Below are positions 43,308 through 53,059 of a stretch of 64,000 bases of DNA, one piece after another. Below the pieces are notes generated by a model. That model did not search any database. It was not told the origin of the DNA and saw nothing but the letters and a program-made list of their open reading frames with translations. The DNA is taken from NCBI GenBank assembly GCA_963711315.1, contig CAVQDQ010000002.1, positions 434,001 through 498,000 of the forward strand, read 5' to 3'. Position numbers and translations under genes: made by a program. Position 1 is the stretch's first letter, and every line of letters starts with the position of its first letter. This stretch comes from PALSA-612 sp963711315 (GTDB lineage: Bacteria > Actinomycetota > Thermoleophilia > Gaiellales > Gaiellaceae).

Positions 43308-44649
43308 GTGAGCGTCCCGGAGGTTCACTACACGCGCTCCGGCGATGTCGCGATCGCGTATCAGGTGGTCGGCGACGGTCCGATGGACATCGTGTTCGTG
43401 CGAGGCACGCTCGCCGACCTGCTGGCGGCCTGGGATCAGCCGCTCTTCGTCGATCACGTCGAAGGACTGGCGTCCTTCGCTCGGGTGATCCTCTTCGACA
43501 AGCGCGGAAGCGGTCTCTCCGATCCCGTCCACGAGCTGCCGACGCTCGAGGCGCGGATGGACGACGTGAGGGCCGTTCTGGACGCGCTCAGTTCGGAGCG
43601 CGCAACACTCTGGTCGGCCCATGAAGGTGCACGACTTTCGGTGCTCTTCGCCGCCACCTACCCGGAGCGCACGAGTGCCCTCGCGCTCTATGACCCATCG
43701 GCACGAGGCCTCTGGGGAGCCGACTACCCGTGGGCGCCGACCGAAGAGGAGTGGGCCGTCGAGCTACGGGAGGTGGCCACGCAGTGGGGTGACCGCGAGT
43801 ACCTCGCCGAGCGAGGGCGCCGCTACGTGCCGACGATGGCCCACGACCGACGCTTCATCGATTGGTACGTCTGGTACATGCGCCGGAGCGCTAGCCCGGC
43901 GGAAGCCGTGGCCTTCCATCGCATGACCATGGACGGAGACGTCCGCGACGTCCTGTCGGCCGTGCGATGCCCGACCCTCGTGATGCACCGCCCGATCGCA
44001 CGCGACGAAGCGAGCGACGTCGCGTCGCGGATCAAGGGTGCGAGGCTGGTCGAGGTTCCGGGGCTCGTGGACGGCTTCAGCTGGGTCGATCTGCGCGCGA
44101 ACGCCTTCATGCTGGAGGAGACGCGACGGTTCGTCGGCGGCGTCGGCGGTCCAATGTCTGTCGATCGCGTGCTCGCCACCGTGCTGTTCACCGACATCGT
44201 CGGATCGACGGAGCGGGCGAGCGAGCTCGGCGACCGGGAATGGGGTCGTCTGCTCGACGCACCACGACGAGGTCGTACGCCGCGTGCTCGAACGCTACCG
44301 GGGATCCGAGATCGGGACGGCCGGCGACGGCTTCCTCGTCACGTTTGACGGCCCGGCGAGGGCGGTGCGGGCTGCGCTTGCCGCTCGGGAGGCAGTCAGA
44401 CCGCTCGGCCTGGAGATCCGCGCCGGCGTGCATACCGGCGAAGTCGAGCTCGCCGATGGCGACGTGGCGGGCATCGCGGTGCACACGGGTGCGCGTGTAG
44501 CGGCGGCCGCGCGCGCTAACGAAGTCCTCGTCTCGAGCACGGTGAAAGACCTCGTCGCCGGCTCGGGCATCGAGTTCGAGGAGCGTGGCGAGCACGAGTT
44601 GAAGGGCGTTCCGGGCACATGGCGGCTGTACGCTGTCATCGATGCCTGA
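43308..44649 (+). CDS. Degenerate alpha/beta-hydrolase fused to a class III nucleotide cyclase (frameshifted near 44259)
   Basis: About 446 aa. Residues ~1-275 have the alpha/beta-hydrolase fold (VHYTRSGDVAIAYQVVGDGP, ILFDKRGSGLSDP), but the nucleophile position reads SAHEGAR instead of G-x-S-x-G; the acid and His segments (IARDEAS, GLVDGFSW) have also changed. Residues ~285-446 are a class III cyclase (LATVLFTDIVGSTERA, GTAGDGFLVTF, AGVHTGEVE). Removing one C near 44259 gives LLDAHDEVVRRV. Family precedent: mycobacterial LipJ/Rv1900c. The dead hydrolase is probably a sensor. The thiolase starts within its last codons. Confidence 0.85.
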
Positions 44650-45808
44650 CGCCCTCATCGTCGACGCTGTTCGCAGCCCGATCGGCAAGAAGAACGGGAC
44701 GCTCTCGAGCGTTCGCGCCGACGAGCTTGCAGGGCAGGTGCTGAACGGCCTCGTCGAGCGCGTCGGCGTCGACCCCGCCGAGATCGAAGACGTGCAGATG
44801 GGCTGCGTCAGCCAGGTCGGCGAGCAGGCGCTCAACGTCGGCCGCGTCGCGTTGCTCGTCGCCGGCTGGCCGGAGACGGTCTGCGCGGCCACGACCGACC
44901 GCCAGTGCGGTTCCTCCATGCAGGCTGCGTTCAACGCCGCCGCAGCCATTCAGGCGGGGCACCTGGATGTCGTCGTGGCCGCGGGCGTCGAGAACATGTC
45001 GCGCGTCCCGATGGGCTCCAACCTCGGTCCTGACGGTTTCGCCGGCTTCTCCGAAAAGCTGCTCGAGCGCTGGGAGATCGTCCCCCAGGGCATCTCGGCC
45101 GAGGTGCTCGCCGATGAGTGGGATCTCTTGCGCGAGGCGCTGGACGCGTACTCCTACGAGTCGCACAGGCGCGCGATCGCGGCCATCGACGAGGGCCGCT
45201 TCGAGCGCGAAATCGTCCCGATCGAGGTCTCCAACCCGCACGTGGGCACGCTCTTCGCGGTCGACGAGACGCCCCGGCGTGACACGTCACTCGAGAAGCT
45301 CGCGGCGCTGGCGCCGGCCTTCAAGGCCGACGGCGTGGTGACGGCCGGCAGCTCGAGCCAGATCTGCGACGGCGCGGCCGCCATGCTAGTCGTCTCTGAG
45401 GCCGCCGCCGAGAGGCTCGAGCTCGAGCCGCGGGCTCGCTTCGTCTCCTTCGGGCTTGCGGGCGTCGATCCCTACCGCATGCTTCACGGCAACCCGCAAG
45501 CGTGCGAACGGGCTTTGGTCAAGGCCGGCCTGACGTGGGACGACATGGCGGTGATCGAGGTCAACGAGGCGTTTGCGTCCGTCGTGCTCCAGTTCCTCGC
45601 CGACACGGGTCTCCAGGAACGCTGGCGGGCGGGCGACGTGAACCCCAACGGCGGCGGGATTTCGCTCGGCCACCCGCTGGGCGCGACCGGTGCGCGCATC
45701 ACTGCCACACTGATCTCGGAGCTCGAGCGGCGCGACGCTCGCTACGGCGTTGCAACCATGTGTATCGGGCAAGGGCAAGCCATCGCAGGCGTGATCGAGC
45801 GCCTCTAA
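44642..45808 (+). CDS. Thiolase family protein (acetyl-CoA acyltransferase)
   Basis: 388 aa. Catalytic Cys in TDRQCGSSMQAA (~89), His in GGGISLGHPLGATGAR, and second Cys in TMCIGQGQA. It cleaves or forms 3-ketoacyl-CoA in fatty-acid beta-oxidation or acetoacetyl-CoA metabolism. ATG at 44642 overlaps the preceding gene by 8 bp, implying coupling to the cyclase fusion. No other beta-oxidation gene is nearby. Confidence 0.93.
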   Translation: MPDALIVDAVRSPIGKKNGTLSSVRADELAGQVLNGLVERVGVDPAEIEDVQMGCVSQVGEQALNVGRVALLVAGWPETVCAATTDRQCGSSMQAAFNAAAAIQAGHLDVVVAAGVENMSRVPMGSNLGPDGFAGFSEKLLERWEIVPQGISAEVLADEWDLLREALDAYSYESHRRAIAAIDEGRFEREIVPIEVSNPHVGTLFAVDETPRRDTSLEKLAALAPAFKADGVVTAGSSSQICDGAAAMLVVSEAAAERLELEPRARFVSFGLAGVDPYRMLHGNPQACERALVKAGLTWDDMAVIEVNEAFASVVLQFLADTGLQERWRAGDVNPNGGGISLGHPLGATGARITATLISELERRDARYGVATMCIGQGQAIAGVIERL

Positions 45809-45920
45809 GAGGGTCCAGCTCCTCTCCGCCGAAGCCGATGACCAGCTCGATGGTTCGCATGCTGCTCAACCTCGTCCGGCCGCTGCCACGCGGTCGCCTC
45901 GCGCTGCTTCACGGCCCCCG

Positions 45921-47333
45921 CTAGCCGAACAGGTCGTCGAGCCGGTCGACGTCGCTGACGTCGAGCACCAGCTCCACGTCGTCCCCTTCTTCCAGCACTG
46001 TGTCGCCGCGGGCCGGCAACAGCTTGCCGTCCCTGCTCACGGCACGCACCCATGTCCGCTCTCCCAGCGGCAGGGCGCGCAACGTTCGACCTGCCGCCGA
46101 CGATCCTGGAGCGACGACACGGCTGACGATGCCGCCAGGATCGGAGTCGCGCATCGGGACGCCGAACCGCCGAGCGACGTACGGGATGCTCGTGCCCTGG
46201 ACGAGCACGGAGAACGCGACGACGACGAAGATCATGTCGTAGATGCGTTCGCCGTCGTCGACTCCTTCGAGCAGCGCGAGGGTGCCGAGCATGATCGGCA
46301 CGGCACCTCTGAGACCGCCCCACATCACGAAGAGGCGCTCGCCCGAGCGGAATCGCATCGGCAGTGTCAGCAAGCCCACGACGGCCGGCCGCGCGACGAA
46401 GGCGAGCATGACAGCCAGCAGCAGGCCGTCCAGCCACAGGTTCCCGTCGAAGTCGCCGAGCGTGATCGTCAGGCCGAGCACGGCGAACACCGCGATCTCC
46501 GCGAGGCTCGCCAACGACTTGTGAAAGCGCTCGATCTCGCCCTTGTACGGCGCGCGGACGTCGCCGAACAGCACTCCCGCCACGAAGACGGCGAGGAAGC
46601 CGGAGCCGTGCGCGAGCGTCGTCACGCCGTACAGGACGCCGGCGAACGCGAGCGCGAGGATCGGATAGAGCGTCTCGTTCGCGAGATCGATCCGGCGCAT
46701 GGACTCCCGCAGCACGATCGCGCCGAGCACGCCGAGAGCGAGGCCGACTGCCATCTCCGCGACGAACTCGAAGGCAACTCCCCAGAACGACGCGTCGTCG
46801 TTCGTCGCGAACTCGAGCGCGCCGATCATCAGCGAGATCGCCACGGGGTCGTTGACGCCGGACTCGCCGAGCAGCGTCGTTCCGGTGCGCCCGCGGATCT
46901 CCTTGCGGCCGAGCACGGAGAACATCACCGCCGGGTCCGTGGGCGCCAGCGCGGCGCCGAGGACTGCCGCGAGCGTCCAGCTGAGGTCCAACACGGTGTG
47001 CGCGAACAGCGCGACGAGCAGCGCCGTACCGAACGTGCCCAGGATGCCGAGGATGGTGACCTCTGGCCATGCGCGGCGGAACCTGCGCCAGCCAACGTCC
47101 ATCCCGCCCTCGAAGAGGATGACGATGAGGGCCACGATGCCGATGCGGGACGCCGTCTCGATCGACACAACCGAAAGCCCCGGGAAGACGTCGCTTGCGA
47201 CGGCGGCCACGATCAGGAAGATCGCGGGCCCCGGAATCGGAAACCGCTCGCCGACCTTGCTGGTGGCGACGGCTACGAACAGGCCGCCGGCCACGATAAG
47301 GACGAAGGCGGCGAAGTCGAGGATCTCGGACAC
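45921..47333 (-). CDS. CPA1-type K+(Na+)/H+ antiporter with TrkA-C domain (NhaP2-like)
   Basis: 470 aa. About 12 transmembrane segments with LGAALAPTDPAVMFSVLG and the ion-site block LLGESGVNDPVAISLM, both signatures of CPA1 antiporters. The C-terminal ~80 residues form a TrkA-C (RCK-C) domain (RTLRALPLGERTWV ... DDVELVLDVSDVDRL), which in NhaP2-like proteins regulates K+/H+ exchange. GTG start; divergent from the enolase-superfamily gene 25 bp away. Confidence 0.9.
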   Translation of the reverse strand: MSEILDFAAFVLIVAGGLFVAVATSKVGERFPIPGPAIFLIVAAVASDVFPGLSVVSIETASRIGIVALIVILFEGGMDVGWRRFRRAWPEVTILGILGTFGTALLVALFAHTVLDLSWTLAAVLGAALAPTDPAVMFSVLGRKEIRGRTGTTLLGESGVNDPVAISLMIGALEFATNDDASFWGVAFEFVAEMAVGLALGVLGAIVLRESMRRIDLANETLYPILALAFAGVLYGVTTLAHGSGFLAVFVAGVLFGDVRAPYKGEIERFHKSLASLAEIAVFAVLGLTITLGDFDGNLWLDGLLLAVMLAFVARPAVVGLLTLPMRFRSGERLFVMWGGLRGAVPIMLGTLALLEGVDDGERIYDMIFVVVAFSVLVQGTSIPYVARRFGVPMRDSDPGGIVSRVVAPGSSAAGRTLRALPLGERTWVRAVSRDGKLLPARGDTVLEEGDDVELVLDVSDVDRLDDLFG

Positions 47334-47358
47334 GGCCGCGGGTAGTCTCGCACCCTGT

Positions 47359-48405
47359 ATGGCGACCTATGACGCGATTGCAGGATTGCCGCTCGAGATC
47401 GAGGGCTACGAACTGGATGCCTTCGAACGTCCGGTCTCGAGCGGGTTCGTGCGGCACACGACGGCGGTCCGGCTGCGCGGAGGCGGCGAGGAGGGCATCG
47501 GCGAGGACGTCACCTACGAGGCGGAGGACCATCAGCGGTTGCGCGGCGGCGCCACTCACGACCTCGCCGGGGCGTCGACGTTCCATGATTTCTCCGAGCT
47601 GGTCGGCTCGCTCGACCTCTTTCCCGGCGGCGCGCCGGAGGTTCCCGTCCGGCGGAACTACCGACGGTGGGCGTTCGAGAGCGCCGCGCTCGATCTGGCG
47701 TTGCGTCAGGCCGGAATGTCGCTCGGCGAGGCTCTCGGCAGGACGCCGGCGCCGGTGCGCTTCGTTGTGTCGCGGCGCTTGCCCAAGCCTCCGTCCGTTC
47801 AGCCGTTGCGTACGATCCTCGACGTCCATCCGGCCACCCGGTTCAAGCTCGACCCGACGAGCGAGTGGACTGAGGACGTCGTTGCGGAGCTCGCCGGACT
47901 GGACGCCGTGGATGTCCTCGACCTCAAGGGCGCCTACCGAGGAACGCCCGTCGACCAGCCGCCCGATCCGCGCCTCTATGCGCTCGTGGCCGAGGCGTTT
48001 CCGGAGGCCGTGCTCGAGGATCCGGACCTCGTGGATCCGGAAACCGCCGAGGCACTACGGGCTTACCACGACCGCGTCAGCTGGGATGCGGTCATCCACT
48101 CCGTCGCGGACATCGAGGCGCTCGCGTTCCCACCCCTGTGGCTCAACATCAAGCCGTCTCGGTTCGGCAGCGTCTCCGAGCTCTTCGGGACGTACGACCA
48201 CTGCCTGGCTTCCGGCATCACGATGTACGGCGGCGGGCAGTTCGAGCTCTCCGTGGGGCGAGGGCAGATTCAGACGCTCGCCTCGCTCTTCCACGCGGAC
48301 GGGCCGAACGATGTCGCGCCGCTCGGCTACGACGGGCCGAGTGTGGAGCCCGGCACGCCGGCCAGTCCGCTGCCGCCGGTTGGCTCAACCATGGGCTTTC
48401 GGTAG
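47359..48405 (+). CDS. Enolase-superfamily protein (o-succinylbenzoate synthase/muconate cycloisomerase-like)
   Basis: 348 aa. A capping domain (LEIEGYELDAFERPVSSGFVR start region) then a barrel with the expected acid/base positions: FKLD, VDVLDLKGAY, VLEDPDL, WDAVIHSVAD and LNIKPSRFG. These fit the Asp-Glu-Asp metal triad and flanking lysines. No menaquinone genes are adjacent, so the substrate stays open. The frame is open upstream but the ATG at 47359 starts the homologous part. Confidence 0.75.
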   Translation: MATYDAIAGLPLEIEGYELDAFERPVSSGFVRHTTAVRLRGGGEEGIGEDVTYEAEDHQRLRGGATHDLAGASTFHDFSELVGSLDLFPGGAPEVPVRRNYRRWAFESAALDLALRQAGMSLGEALGRTPAPVRFVVSRRLPKPPSVQPLRTILDVHPATRFKLDPTSEWTEDVVAELAGLDAVDVLDLKGAYRGTPVDQPPDPRLYALVAEAFPEAVLEDPDLVDPETAEALRAYHDRVSWDAVIHSVADIEALAFPPLWLNIKPSRFGSVSELFGTYDHCLASGITMYGGGQFELSVGRGQIQTLASLFHADGPNDVAPLGYDGPSVEPGTPASPLPPVGSTMGFR

Positions 48406-48457
48406 CGCGTGACGTTGCATCTACCCCCGAGTCGGCGTACCGTGTAGTTCGCTCCGG

Positions 48458-49633
48458 ATGTACGTTCATCGCAGAGTCGACGCAAGCGAGCGGTTCCGCG
48501 AGCGGCGCCACCGAGCGCGCAGGCGCAAGAGGTTGCGCCGCGCCGGGCTCGCGACGGCGTTGCTCGCCCTAGTGGGCGGCGTCGTGCTCGGTGCGTCGTT
48601 CTTCACCCGAGGCGGGGAGCCGGCCGGCACGCGGACGGTTGCGCTTTCGTCGAAGGCGGTCGCGATGCCCCGCGTCCCGCGCGAGGTCCGGGGCGTCCAT
48701 ATGACGATGGGCCTTGCATCCGTCGAGGGGAAGCTCAGCGAGTACCTCGCACTTCGGGCGTACGGCCTCAACACGCTCGAGCTCGACGTCAAGGACGAGA
48801 ACGGCACGATCGGGTTCGTGTCGCCGAACCTGCCGCAGCTGGCGCACGACGTTGGCGCGGCGCAGATCCACTACGACGGCAGAAGCGTCGCACAAGCTGC
48901 GGAGGAGGCCGGCGTCTACCTCGTCGGCCGCGTGGTCACGTTTGCCGACCCGACGCTCGGCCCGGCGCACACGGAGCTTGCGTTGCAGTGGCCTGACGGC
49001 TCCGCCTGGCGCGATCCGGCGGGTCTGGCCTGGCTCAACCCGTACGACCGGCGTGTATGGCGCTATGTAGTGGACGTGGCTGCGGCGGCTGCGAAGGTGG
49101 GCTTCGACGAGATCCAGTTCGACTACGTGCGCTTCCCGAGCGACGGCGATCTCGGCTCCATCGTCTACCCGAAGAGCCGCCGAGAGCCGAAGGAACGGAC
49201 GATCGAGCGCTTCCTCGCGTACGCGAGCAGCCGGCTACGCCCGCTCGGCGTCCGGGTCTCGGCGGATCTCTTCGGCCTCGCCGCAACCCGCGATCTCGGA
49301 GTCGGCCAGTCACCGAAGCGGCTCGGCCGTCATCTCGACGCGATCTACCCGATGGTCTATCCGTCGCACTACGTGCCCGGCGAGTTCCACCTGACGGACC
49401 CGGAAGCGTTCCCCGGCCGGACGGTCGCGGAGTCTCTACGCGACTACCAGAAGGCGGTCCGGGGGACGAACGTCCGCCTCGTCCCCTGGCTGCAGGACTT
49501 CTCGCTCAGCCGCACGTACGGGTTCGACGAGGTGACCGACCAGGTGAATGCGGCAAGACGCGCGAAAGCAGGCGGCTTCATGCTCTGGAACCCGCTCGGC
49601 GTCTACACGCAGGAGGCTCTCTCGTCGCGCTGA
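48458..49633 (+). CDS. DUF4015 putative glycoside hydrolase, membrane-anchored
   Basis: 391 aa. A basic N-terminus (RERRHRARRRKRLRRAG) and one transmembrane helix (LATALLALVGGVVLGASFF) lead to a TIM-barrel-like domain: VRGVHMTMGLAS, LNTLELDVKDENGTI, GLAWLNPYDRRVWRYV, FDEIQFDYVRFPSDG and HLDAIYPMVYPSHY. The FDYVRFP block is diagnostic of DUF4015. It is exported, probably acting on an extracellular glycan; activity is unproven for the family as far as I know. Confidence 0.85.
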   Translation: MYVHRRVDASERFRERRHRARRRKRLRRAGLATALLALVGGVVLGASFFTRGGEPAGTRTVALSSKAVAMPRVPREVRGVHMTMGLASVEGKLSEYLALRAYGLNTLELDVKDENGTIGFVSPNLPQLAHDVGAAQIHYDGRSVAQAAEEAGVYLVGRVVTFADPTLGPAHTELALQWPDGSAWRDPAGLAWLNPYDRRVWRYVVDVAAAAAKVGFDEIQFDYVRFPSDGDLGSIVYPKSRREPKERTIERFLAYASSRLRPLGVRVSADLFGLAATRDLGVGQSPKRLGRHLDAIYPMVYPSHYVPGEFHLTDPEAFPGRTVAESLRDYQKAVRGTNVRLVPWLQDFSLSRTYGFDEVTDQVNAARRAKAGGFMLWNPLGVYTQEALSSR

Positions 49634-49637
49634 ACCG

Positions 49638-49651
49638 ACCGCATATGCGGT
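49638..49651. other. 14-bp perfect palindrome ACCGCATATGCGGT
   Basis: Lies 4 bp after the DUF4015 stop and 66 bp before the next gene. It has no T-tract, so it may be an operator rather than a terminator. Confidence 0.3.
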
Positions 49652-49716
49652 TCTTCACAGCTTCCTTACACGTCAATCAACCCGGGCACACTCCGCGCCG
49701 CCATACTTCAAGCGTG

Positions 49717-50210
49717 ATGCGGAAGATCGCTGCTGCGTGCGTGCTGCCGCTCGCACTCCTCGTGCTCGTCGCGTCGTCCCAGGCGCGGCCCGCTGCGCAG
49801 GACGACGGCTGTCTCGTCGTCCAGGCCGGTCGCGGCATCGTCTCCTTCAACGCCAAGGGCGTTCCTGCTCGGCCGGTTCGACCAGGGCCGGGTGGACATC
49901 GAGGACCAATTGCCCGGCGACGGGAACTTTCGCGTCTTCAACTTTGACAAGAAGCGCCTGCTGACCGATACGAAGACGCGCTACATCGGCAGCGCGTCCG
50001 CTTCCGCGCGAGCGGCGTCAGTTCAAGATTCGCGTCGAGGCCGTGGGCATGGAGCTGAGCTTCGCGGGCAAGGGCACGGCGACGCTCAACTCGGACGGGT
50101 ACCTCGACCCAGGCCAGTACTCGATCGACGCCCAGAGCTTCTGCGAGAGCCACTTCCAGCCGATGCCCGATCTTCCGCGGAAGATCGTCATCTCGGAGCA
50201 GACGGCCTAG
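49717..50210 (+). CDS. Secreted protein of unknown function (two frameshifts)
   Basis: About 164 aa in three frames: MRKIAAACVLPLALLVLVAS signal peptide and DDGCLVVQAGRGIVSFNAKG; break near 49860; LLGRFDQGRVDIEDQLPGDG and NFDKKRLLTDTKTRYIG; break near 50011; RRQFKIRVEAVGMELSFAGK and SIDAQSFCESHFQPMP. Each segment stays coding-like only in its own frame, and the net excess is two bases, consistent with two insertions. Exported, beta-rich. No family recognised. It sits 20 bp before the two-component system. Confidence 0.6.
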
Positions 50211-50229
50211 TAGGCATCTTCCTCTGACC

Positions 50230-50937
50230 ATGGCGGCGAACTCCGCTCCCATCCTGGTCGTCGAGGACGAGAGCTCCATCGCGTCCTTCGTCGCGCTCTA
50301 TCTCAAGAACGCGGGCTATAGCGTACGCACGACGGCGACCGGGAACGAGGCGCTGGAGTCCGTCGAGCAAGACTCGCCCGCTCTGATCGTGCTCGACCTG
50401 ATGCTGCCGGACATCGACGGCATCGAGGTCTGCCGCCGCATTCGTGCCACCTCCGACGTCCCCATCCTCATGCTGACTGCGAGGGACGAGGACGTCGACA
50501 AGATCATCGGCCTCGAGGTGGGTGCCGACGATTACATGACGAAGCCGTTCAACCCGCGCGAGCTCGTCGCGCGAGTGAAGTCGATCCTGCGCCGCGCGAC
50601 GCCCGAGCGGCGGCTGCCGGAGAGCGCCGTCATCCGCCATGGCGACCTCACGGTCGATGCAGGCCGGCGAGAGGTGCACGTCGGCGAGGAGGAGATTCAG
50701 CTGGCGCCCAAGGAGTTCGACCTGCTCTGGGAGCTGCTCGACCATCGTGGGCTCGTGCTGACACGCGACCAGCTGCTCGAGCGCGTCTGGGGGTACACGT
50801 TCGCCGGCGACACGCGTACCGTTGACGTTCACGTGCGCCAGATCCGCCGCAAGCTGGGCGACGCGTCGCCGATCGTGACCGTCTGGGGGGTTGGCTACAA
50901 GGTTTCCCCGGCGAAGGACGCGGCCGCCGCTTCGTAG
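50230..50937 (+). CDS. OmpR-family response regulator
   Basis: 235 aa. The receiver has the acidic pocket VVEDESS, the phospho-Asp in VLDLMLPDIDG, Thr in LMLTARDED and Lys in DYMTKPFNP, all intact. A winged-helix DNA-binding domain follows (LAPKEFDLLWELLDHRG, VWGYTFAGDTRTVDVHVRQI). It should be phosphorylated by the kinase encoded 8 bp downstream. Together they form a classic two-component system; no target is visible, though the secreted protein immediately upstream is a candidate. Confidence 0.95.
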   Translation: MAANSAPILVVEDESSIASFVALYLKNAGYSVRTTATGNEALESVEQDSPALIVLDLMLPDIDGIEVCRRIRATSDVPILMLTARDEDVDKIIGLEVGADDYMTKPFNPRELVARVKSILRRATPERRLPESAVIRHGDLTVDAGRREVHVGEEEIQLAPKEFDLLWELLDHRGLVLTRDQLLERVWGYTFAGDTRTVDVHVRQIRRKLGDASPIVTVWGVGYKVSPAKDAAAAS

Positions 50938-50945
50938 GGCCGGCC

Positions 50946-52334
50946 ATGTTCCGCTCACTCCGCTTCCGGCTGCCCGCTCTGTTCCTCGCGGGGGTGGTGC
51001 TCGCGGGCATCGTCTCCGCCGCCATCGCCTTCCGGCTCTTGCAGAGCTACTCGGAGGACAACTCGCTGAAGGAGCTGCGCCGAGAGGCGGGCGGATTGAC
51101 GAGCCTCTATGCGCAGCAGGCCATCAAGTCCAGCGACGAAGGCGGCATCGCGCCAGCGTTCGTCGGCGCGGAGCTCGAGAAAGCGACGGGAGACCGGATC
51201 TACTACGCAGGATTGCCACTCTTCCCGGGCGAGACGGCCGGCCTGAGACGCCTGCCCGCCGGCCTGATCGACTGGCGGTCGATCCGCGTCGGCGACTCGG
51301 TGACGTTCGAGTTCACGCCGCCGGACGAGGATCGCCCGTACATCGCCGTCGGATCACCGGTGACGCTGGAAGGTACGACCTTCGGCACGCTTGTCGTGGC
51401 GAAGCCGAAGACGGTGCTCAGGGACACCTGGCTGACGTTGATGAAGTTCGTCGGTGTCTCGCTGATGGGAGGCCTCCTCGTTGCAGGAGTCGTCGGCTGG
51501 TGGGCCTCGCGTCGCATCACACGACCGGTGCTCTCACTGTCGCGCGCGGCGGACCGCATCGCCGAAGGCGACTACGACGTTGCCGTTCCGAAGCTCACCG
51601 GAGAGGACGAGATCGCGCACCTGGCGCAGCGGTTCCGCGAGATGGCAACGCGCCTCGGGGAGGCGGAAGAGCTGGAGCGGAACTTCCTCATGTCGGTCTC
51701 CCACGAGCTGCGGACGCCGCTGACGGCGATCCGCGGCCATCTCGAAGCGGTGCGGGAGGGAGTCGTGGCCGACCCGGAGGCGCAGGCCGAGTCCCTCGAC
51801 GTGATCGCTGCCGAGACCGACAGACTGGAGCGACTGGTCGGCGACGTGCTCGATCTCGCGAAGCTCGATGCACGCCGCTTCACGGTGCTGCGCGAGGAGG
51901 TCGACATGGGACGCCTGCTCGACCGGGCCTACGCGTCGTTCGGCGAGGAGGCTCGCCGCCGCGGGATCGACTACACGTGTCTGGCAAGCAAGCGGCCGGT
52001 GATCACGACCGACGGCGACCGCGTGCTCCAGATCATCTCCAACCTGCTCTCCAATGCGTTTCGCTGGACGCCCGACGGAGGGTCGATCGAGCTCGTCCTG
52101 AATGCCGAGAACGGCGCCGTCTCTGTCGCGGTCGCGGACTCGGGGCCGGGCATCAAGGGCGAAGAGCAGGAACGGATCTTCCGCCCCTTCTGGTCGTTGG
52201 ACGGCGGTGGCACGGGCCTCGGCCTGACGATTGCCCGCGAGCTGGCCGTCGCCCTCGGCGGTCGCATCGAGCTTGCCAGCACGACCGGCCAGGGCAGCCG
52301 CTTCGCCCTCGTTTTGCCTGCTACGCCGGCTTAA
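50946..52334 (+). CDS. Membrane sensor histidine kinase
   Basis: 462 aa. Two transmembrane helices (FLAGVVLAGIVSAAIAF; VGVSLMGGLLVAGVVGW) flank a ~130-residue extracytoplasmic sensor. HAMP linker (SRRITRPVLSLSRAADRI), H-box SVSHELRTPLTAIRG, N-box ISNLLSNAFRWTPD, G-boxes DSGPGIKGEE and GTGLGLTIA follow. Partner of the response regulator just upstream. A strong hairpin immediately after the stop ends the operon. Confidence 0.95.
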   Translation: MFRSLRFRLPALFLAGVVLAGIVSAAIAFRLLQSYSEDNSLKELRREAGGLTSLYAQQAIKSSDEGGIAPAFVGAELEKATGDRIYYAGLPLFPGETAGLRRLPAGLIDWRSIRVGDSVTFEFTPPDEDRPYIAVGSPVTLEGTTFGTLVVAKPKTVLRDTWLTLMKFVGVSLMGGLLVAGVVGWWASRRITRPVLSLSRAADRIAEGDYDVAVPKLTGEDEIAHLAQRFREMATRLGEAEELERNFLMSVSHELRTPLTAIRGHLEAVREGVVADPEAQAESLDVIAAETDRLERLVGDVLDLAKLDARRFTVLREEVDMGRLLDRAYASFGEEARRRGIDYTCLASKRPVITTDGDRVLQIISNLLSNAFRWTPDGGSIELVLNAENGAVSVAVADSGPGIKGEEQERIFRPFWSLDGGGTGLGLTIARELAVALGGRIELASTTGQGSRFALVLPATPA

Positions 52335-52362
52335 CGCCCGAAAGTCTCACGACTTTCGGGCG
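52335..52362 (+). terminator. Strong 12-bp hairpin terminator after the histidine kinase
   Basis: CGCCCGAAAGTC, loop TCAC, GACTTTCGGGCG: a perfect 12-bp stem starting right after the kinase stop codon. No T-run, as is common in high-GC actinobacteria. Confidence 0.7.
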
Positions 52363-52612
52363 GTGGGGCGTTCTCCGGGAGCCGTCGTGAGCCGCGCCCG
52401 CCATGTCGGTCGCGGCGGCGATGTGACGTTGCAAGACCCGACACACGAAGCTCACCGCAGCGAGGACAGCGCCACAAGCCCTTTGGGGTCATCCTCGACC
52501 GGAACTAGCACCGCTCCCGTCAGCGGGTCGGTTGGTACGGCTCAGGCCAAGTCCTGAGAACCTGCTCTTGATCTCACGCCGCGACCGTAGCGGCCGATCC
52601 CCTAAGGTCGCG

Positions 52613-53059
52613 TTAGCTCTCCGCGCGGCGCTCGCCGAGCCGGTGCACCGTCGCCGGGGCGGAGCCGATTGCCTGCTCGATCCGGGCCAGGCGTTCGTCG
52701 ACGCTCTGCCAGCCGGCGTCGATCAGGTCGACGAGCAACCCGAGGTCGTCGACACGCGCGTGCCGCTCGGCCGTGAGATCGGTCTCGAGCCGCTCCAGCC
52801 GCCGGAGAAGCTGCACGGCCATTCCGCGCACCTCGGCCAGCTGTCTCCCGACCGGGGCCGCCTCTTTACGAACACCCTCGCGGACCGCCTCGCCGACCTG
52901 TGCCGGAAGCGCCGACCCGAGCCCGTCCGCGGCCGTCGACAGCTCCACGAGCTGAAGGTGCGTGCGCTCGAGCATGGCGCTCACGTCGGCGTCGCGGGGT
53001 CGGCCAGCGCTTGCCTCCGCGAGCCGCTCTCGCGCCCGCTCCATCGCGTGTCCGTGCAT
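52613..53059 (-). CDS. Hypothetical helical protein (148 aa)
   Basis: Starts MHGHAMERARERLAEASAG at ATG 53059 (a GTG at 53098 would add 13 residues). Almost entirely helical, with heptad-like segments VSAMLERTHLQLVELSTAAD and VQLLRRLERLETDLTAERHA, so a coiled coil is likely. No signal peptide or enzyme motif. The open frame and amphipathic pattern support coding. The 250 bp between its end and the kinase terminator hold nothing I can name. Divergent from yajC. Confidence 0.5.
   Translation of the reverse strand: MHGHAMERARERLAEASAGRPRDADVSAMLERTHLQLVELSTAADGLGSALPAQVGEAVREGVRKEAAPVGRQLAEVRGMAVQLLRRLERLETDLTAERHARVDDLGLLVDLIDAGWQSVDERLARIEQAIGSAPATVHRLGERRAES

Noticed and set aside
45837..45923. 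28-codon ORF after the thiolase
   Set aside because: No ribosome site or leaderless hexamer, and it runs into the convergent antiporter gene.
45805..47829. Long minus-strand open frame (674 codons)
   Set aside because: Arg-rich shadow of the antiporter and neighbouring genes; the real protein is in the frame 45921-47333.
52363..52612. Possible structured RNA between the kinase terminator and the next gene
   Set aside because: Checked by eye for tmRNA, RNase P, SRP RNA and tRNA signatures; none matched. I see nothing nameable in these 250 bp.
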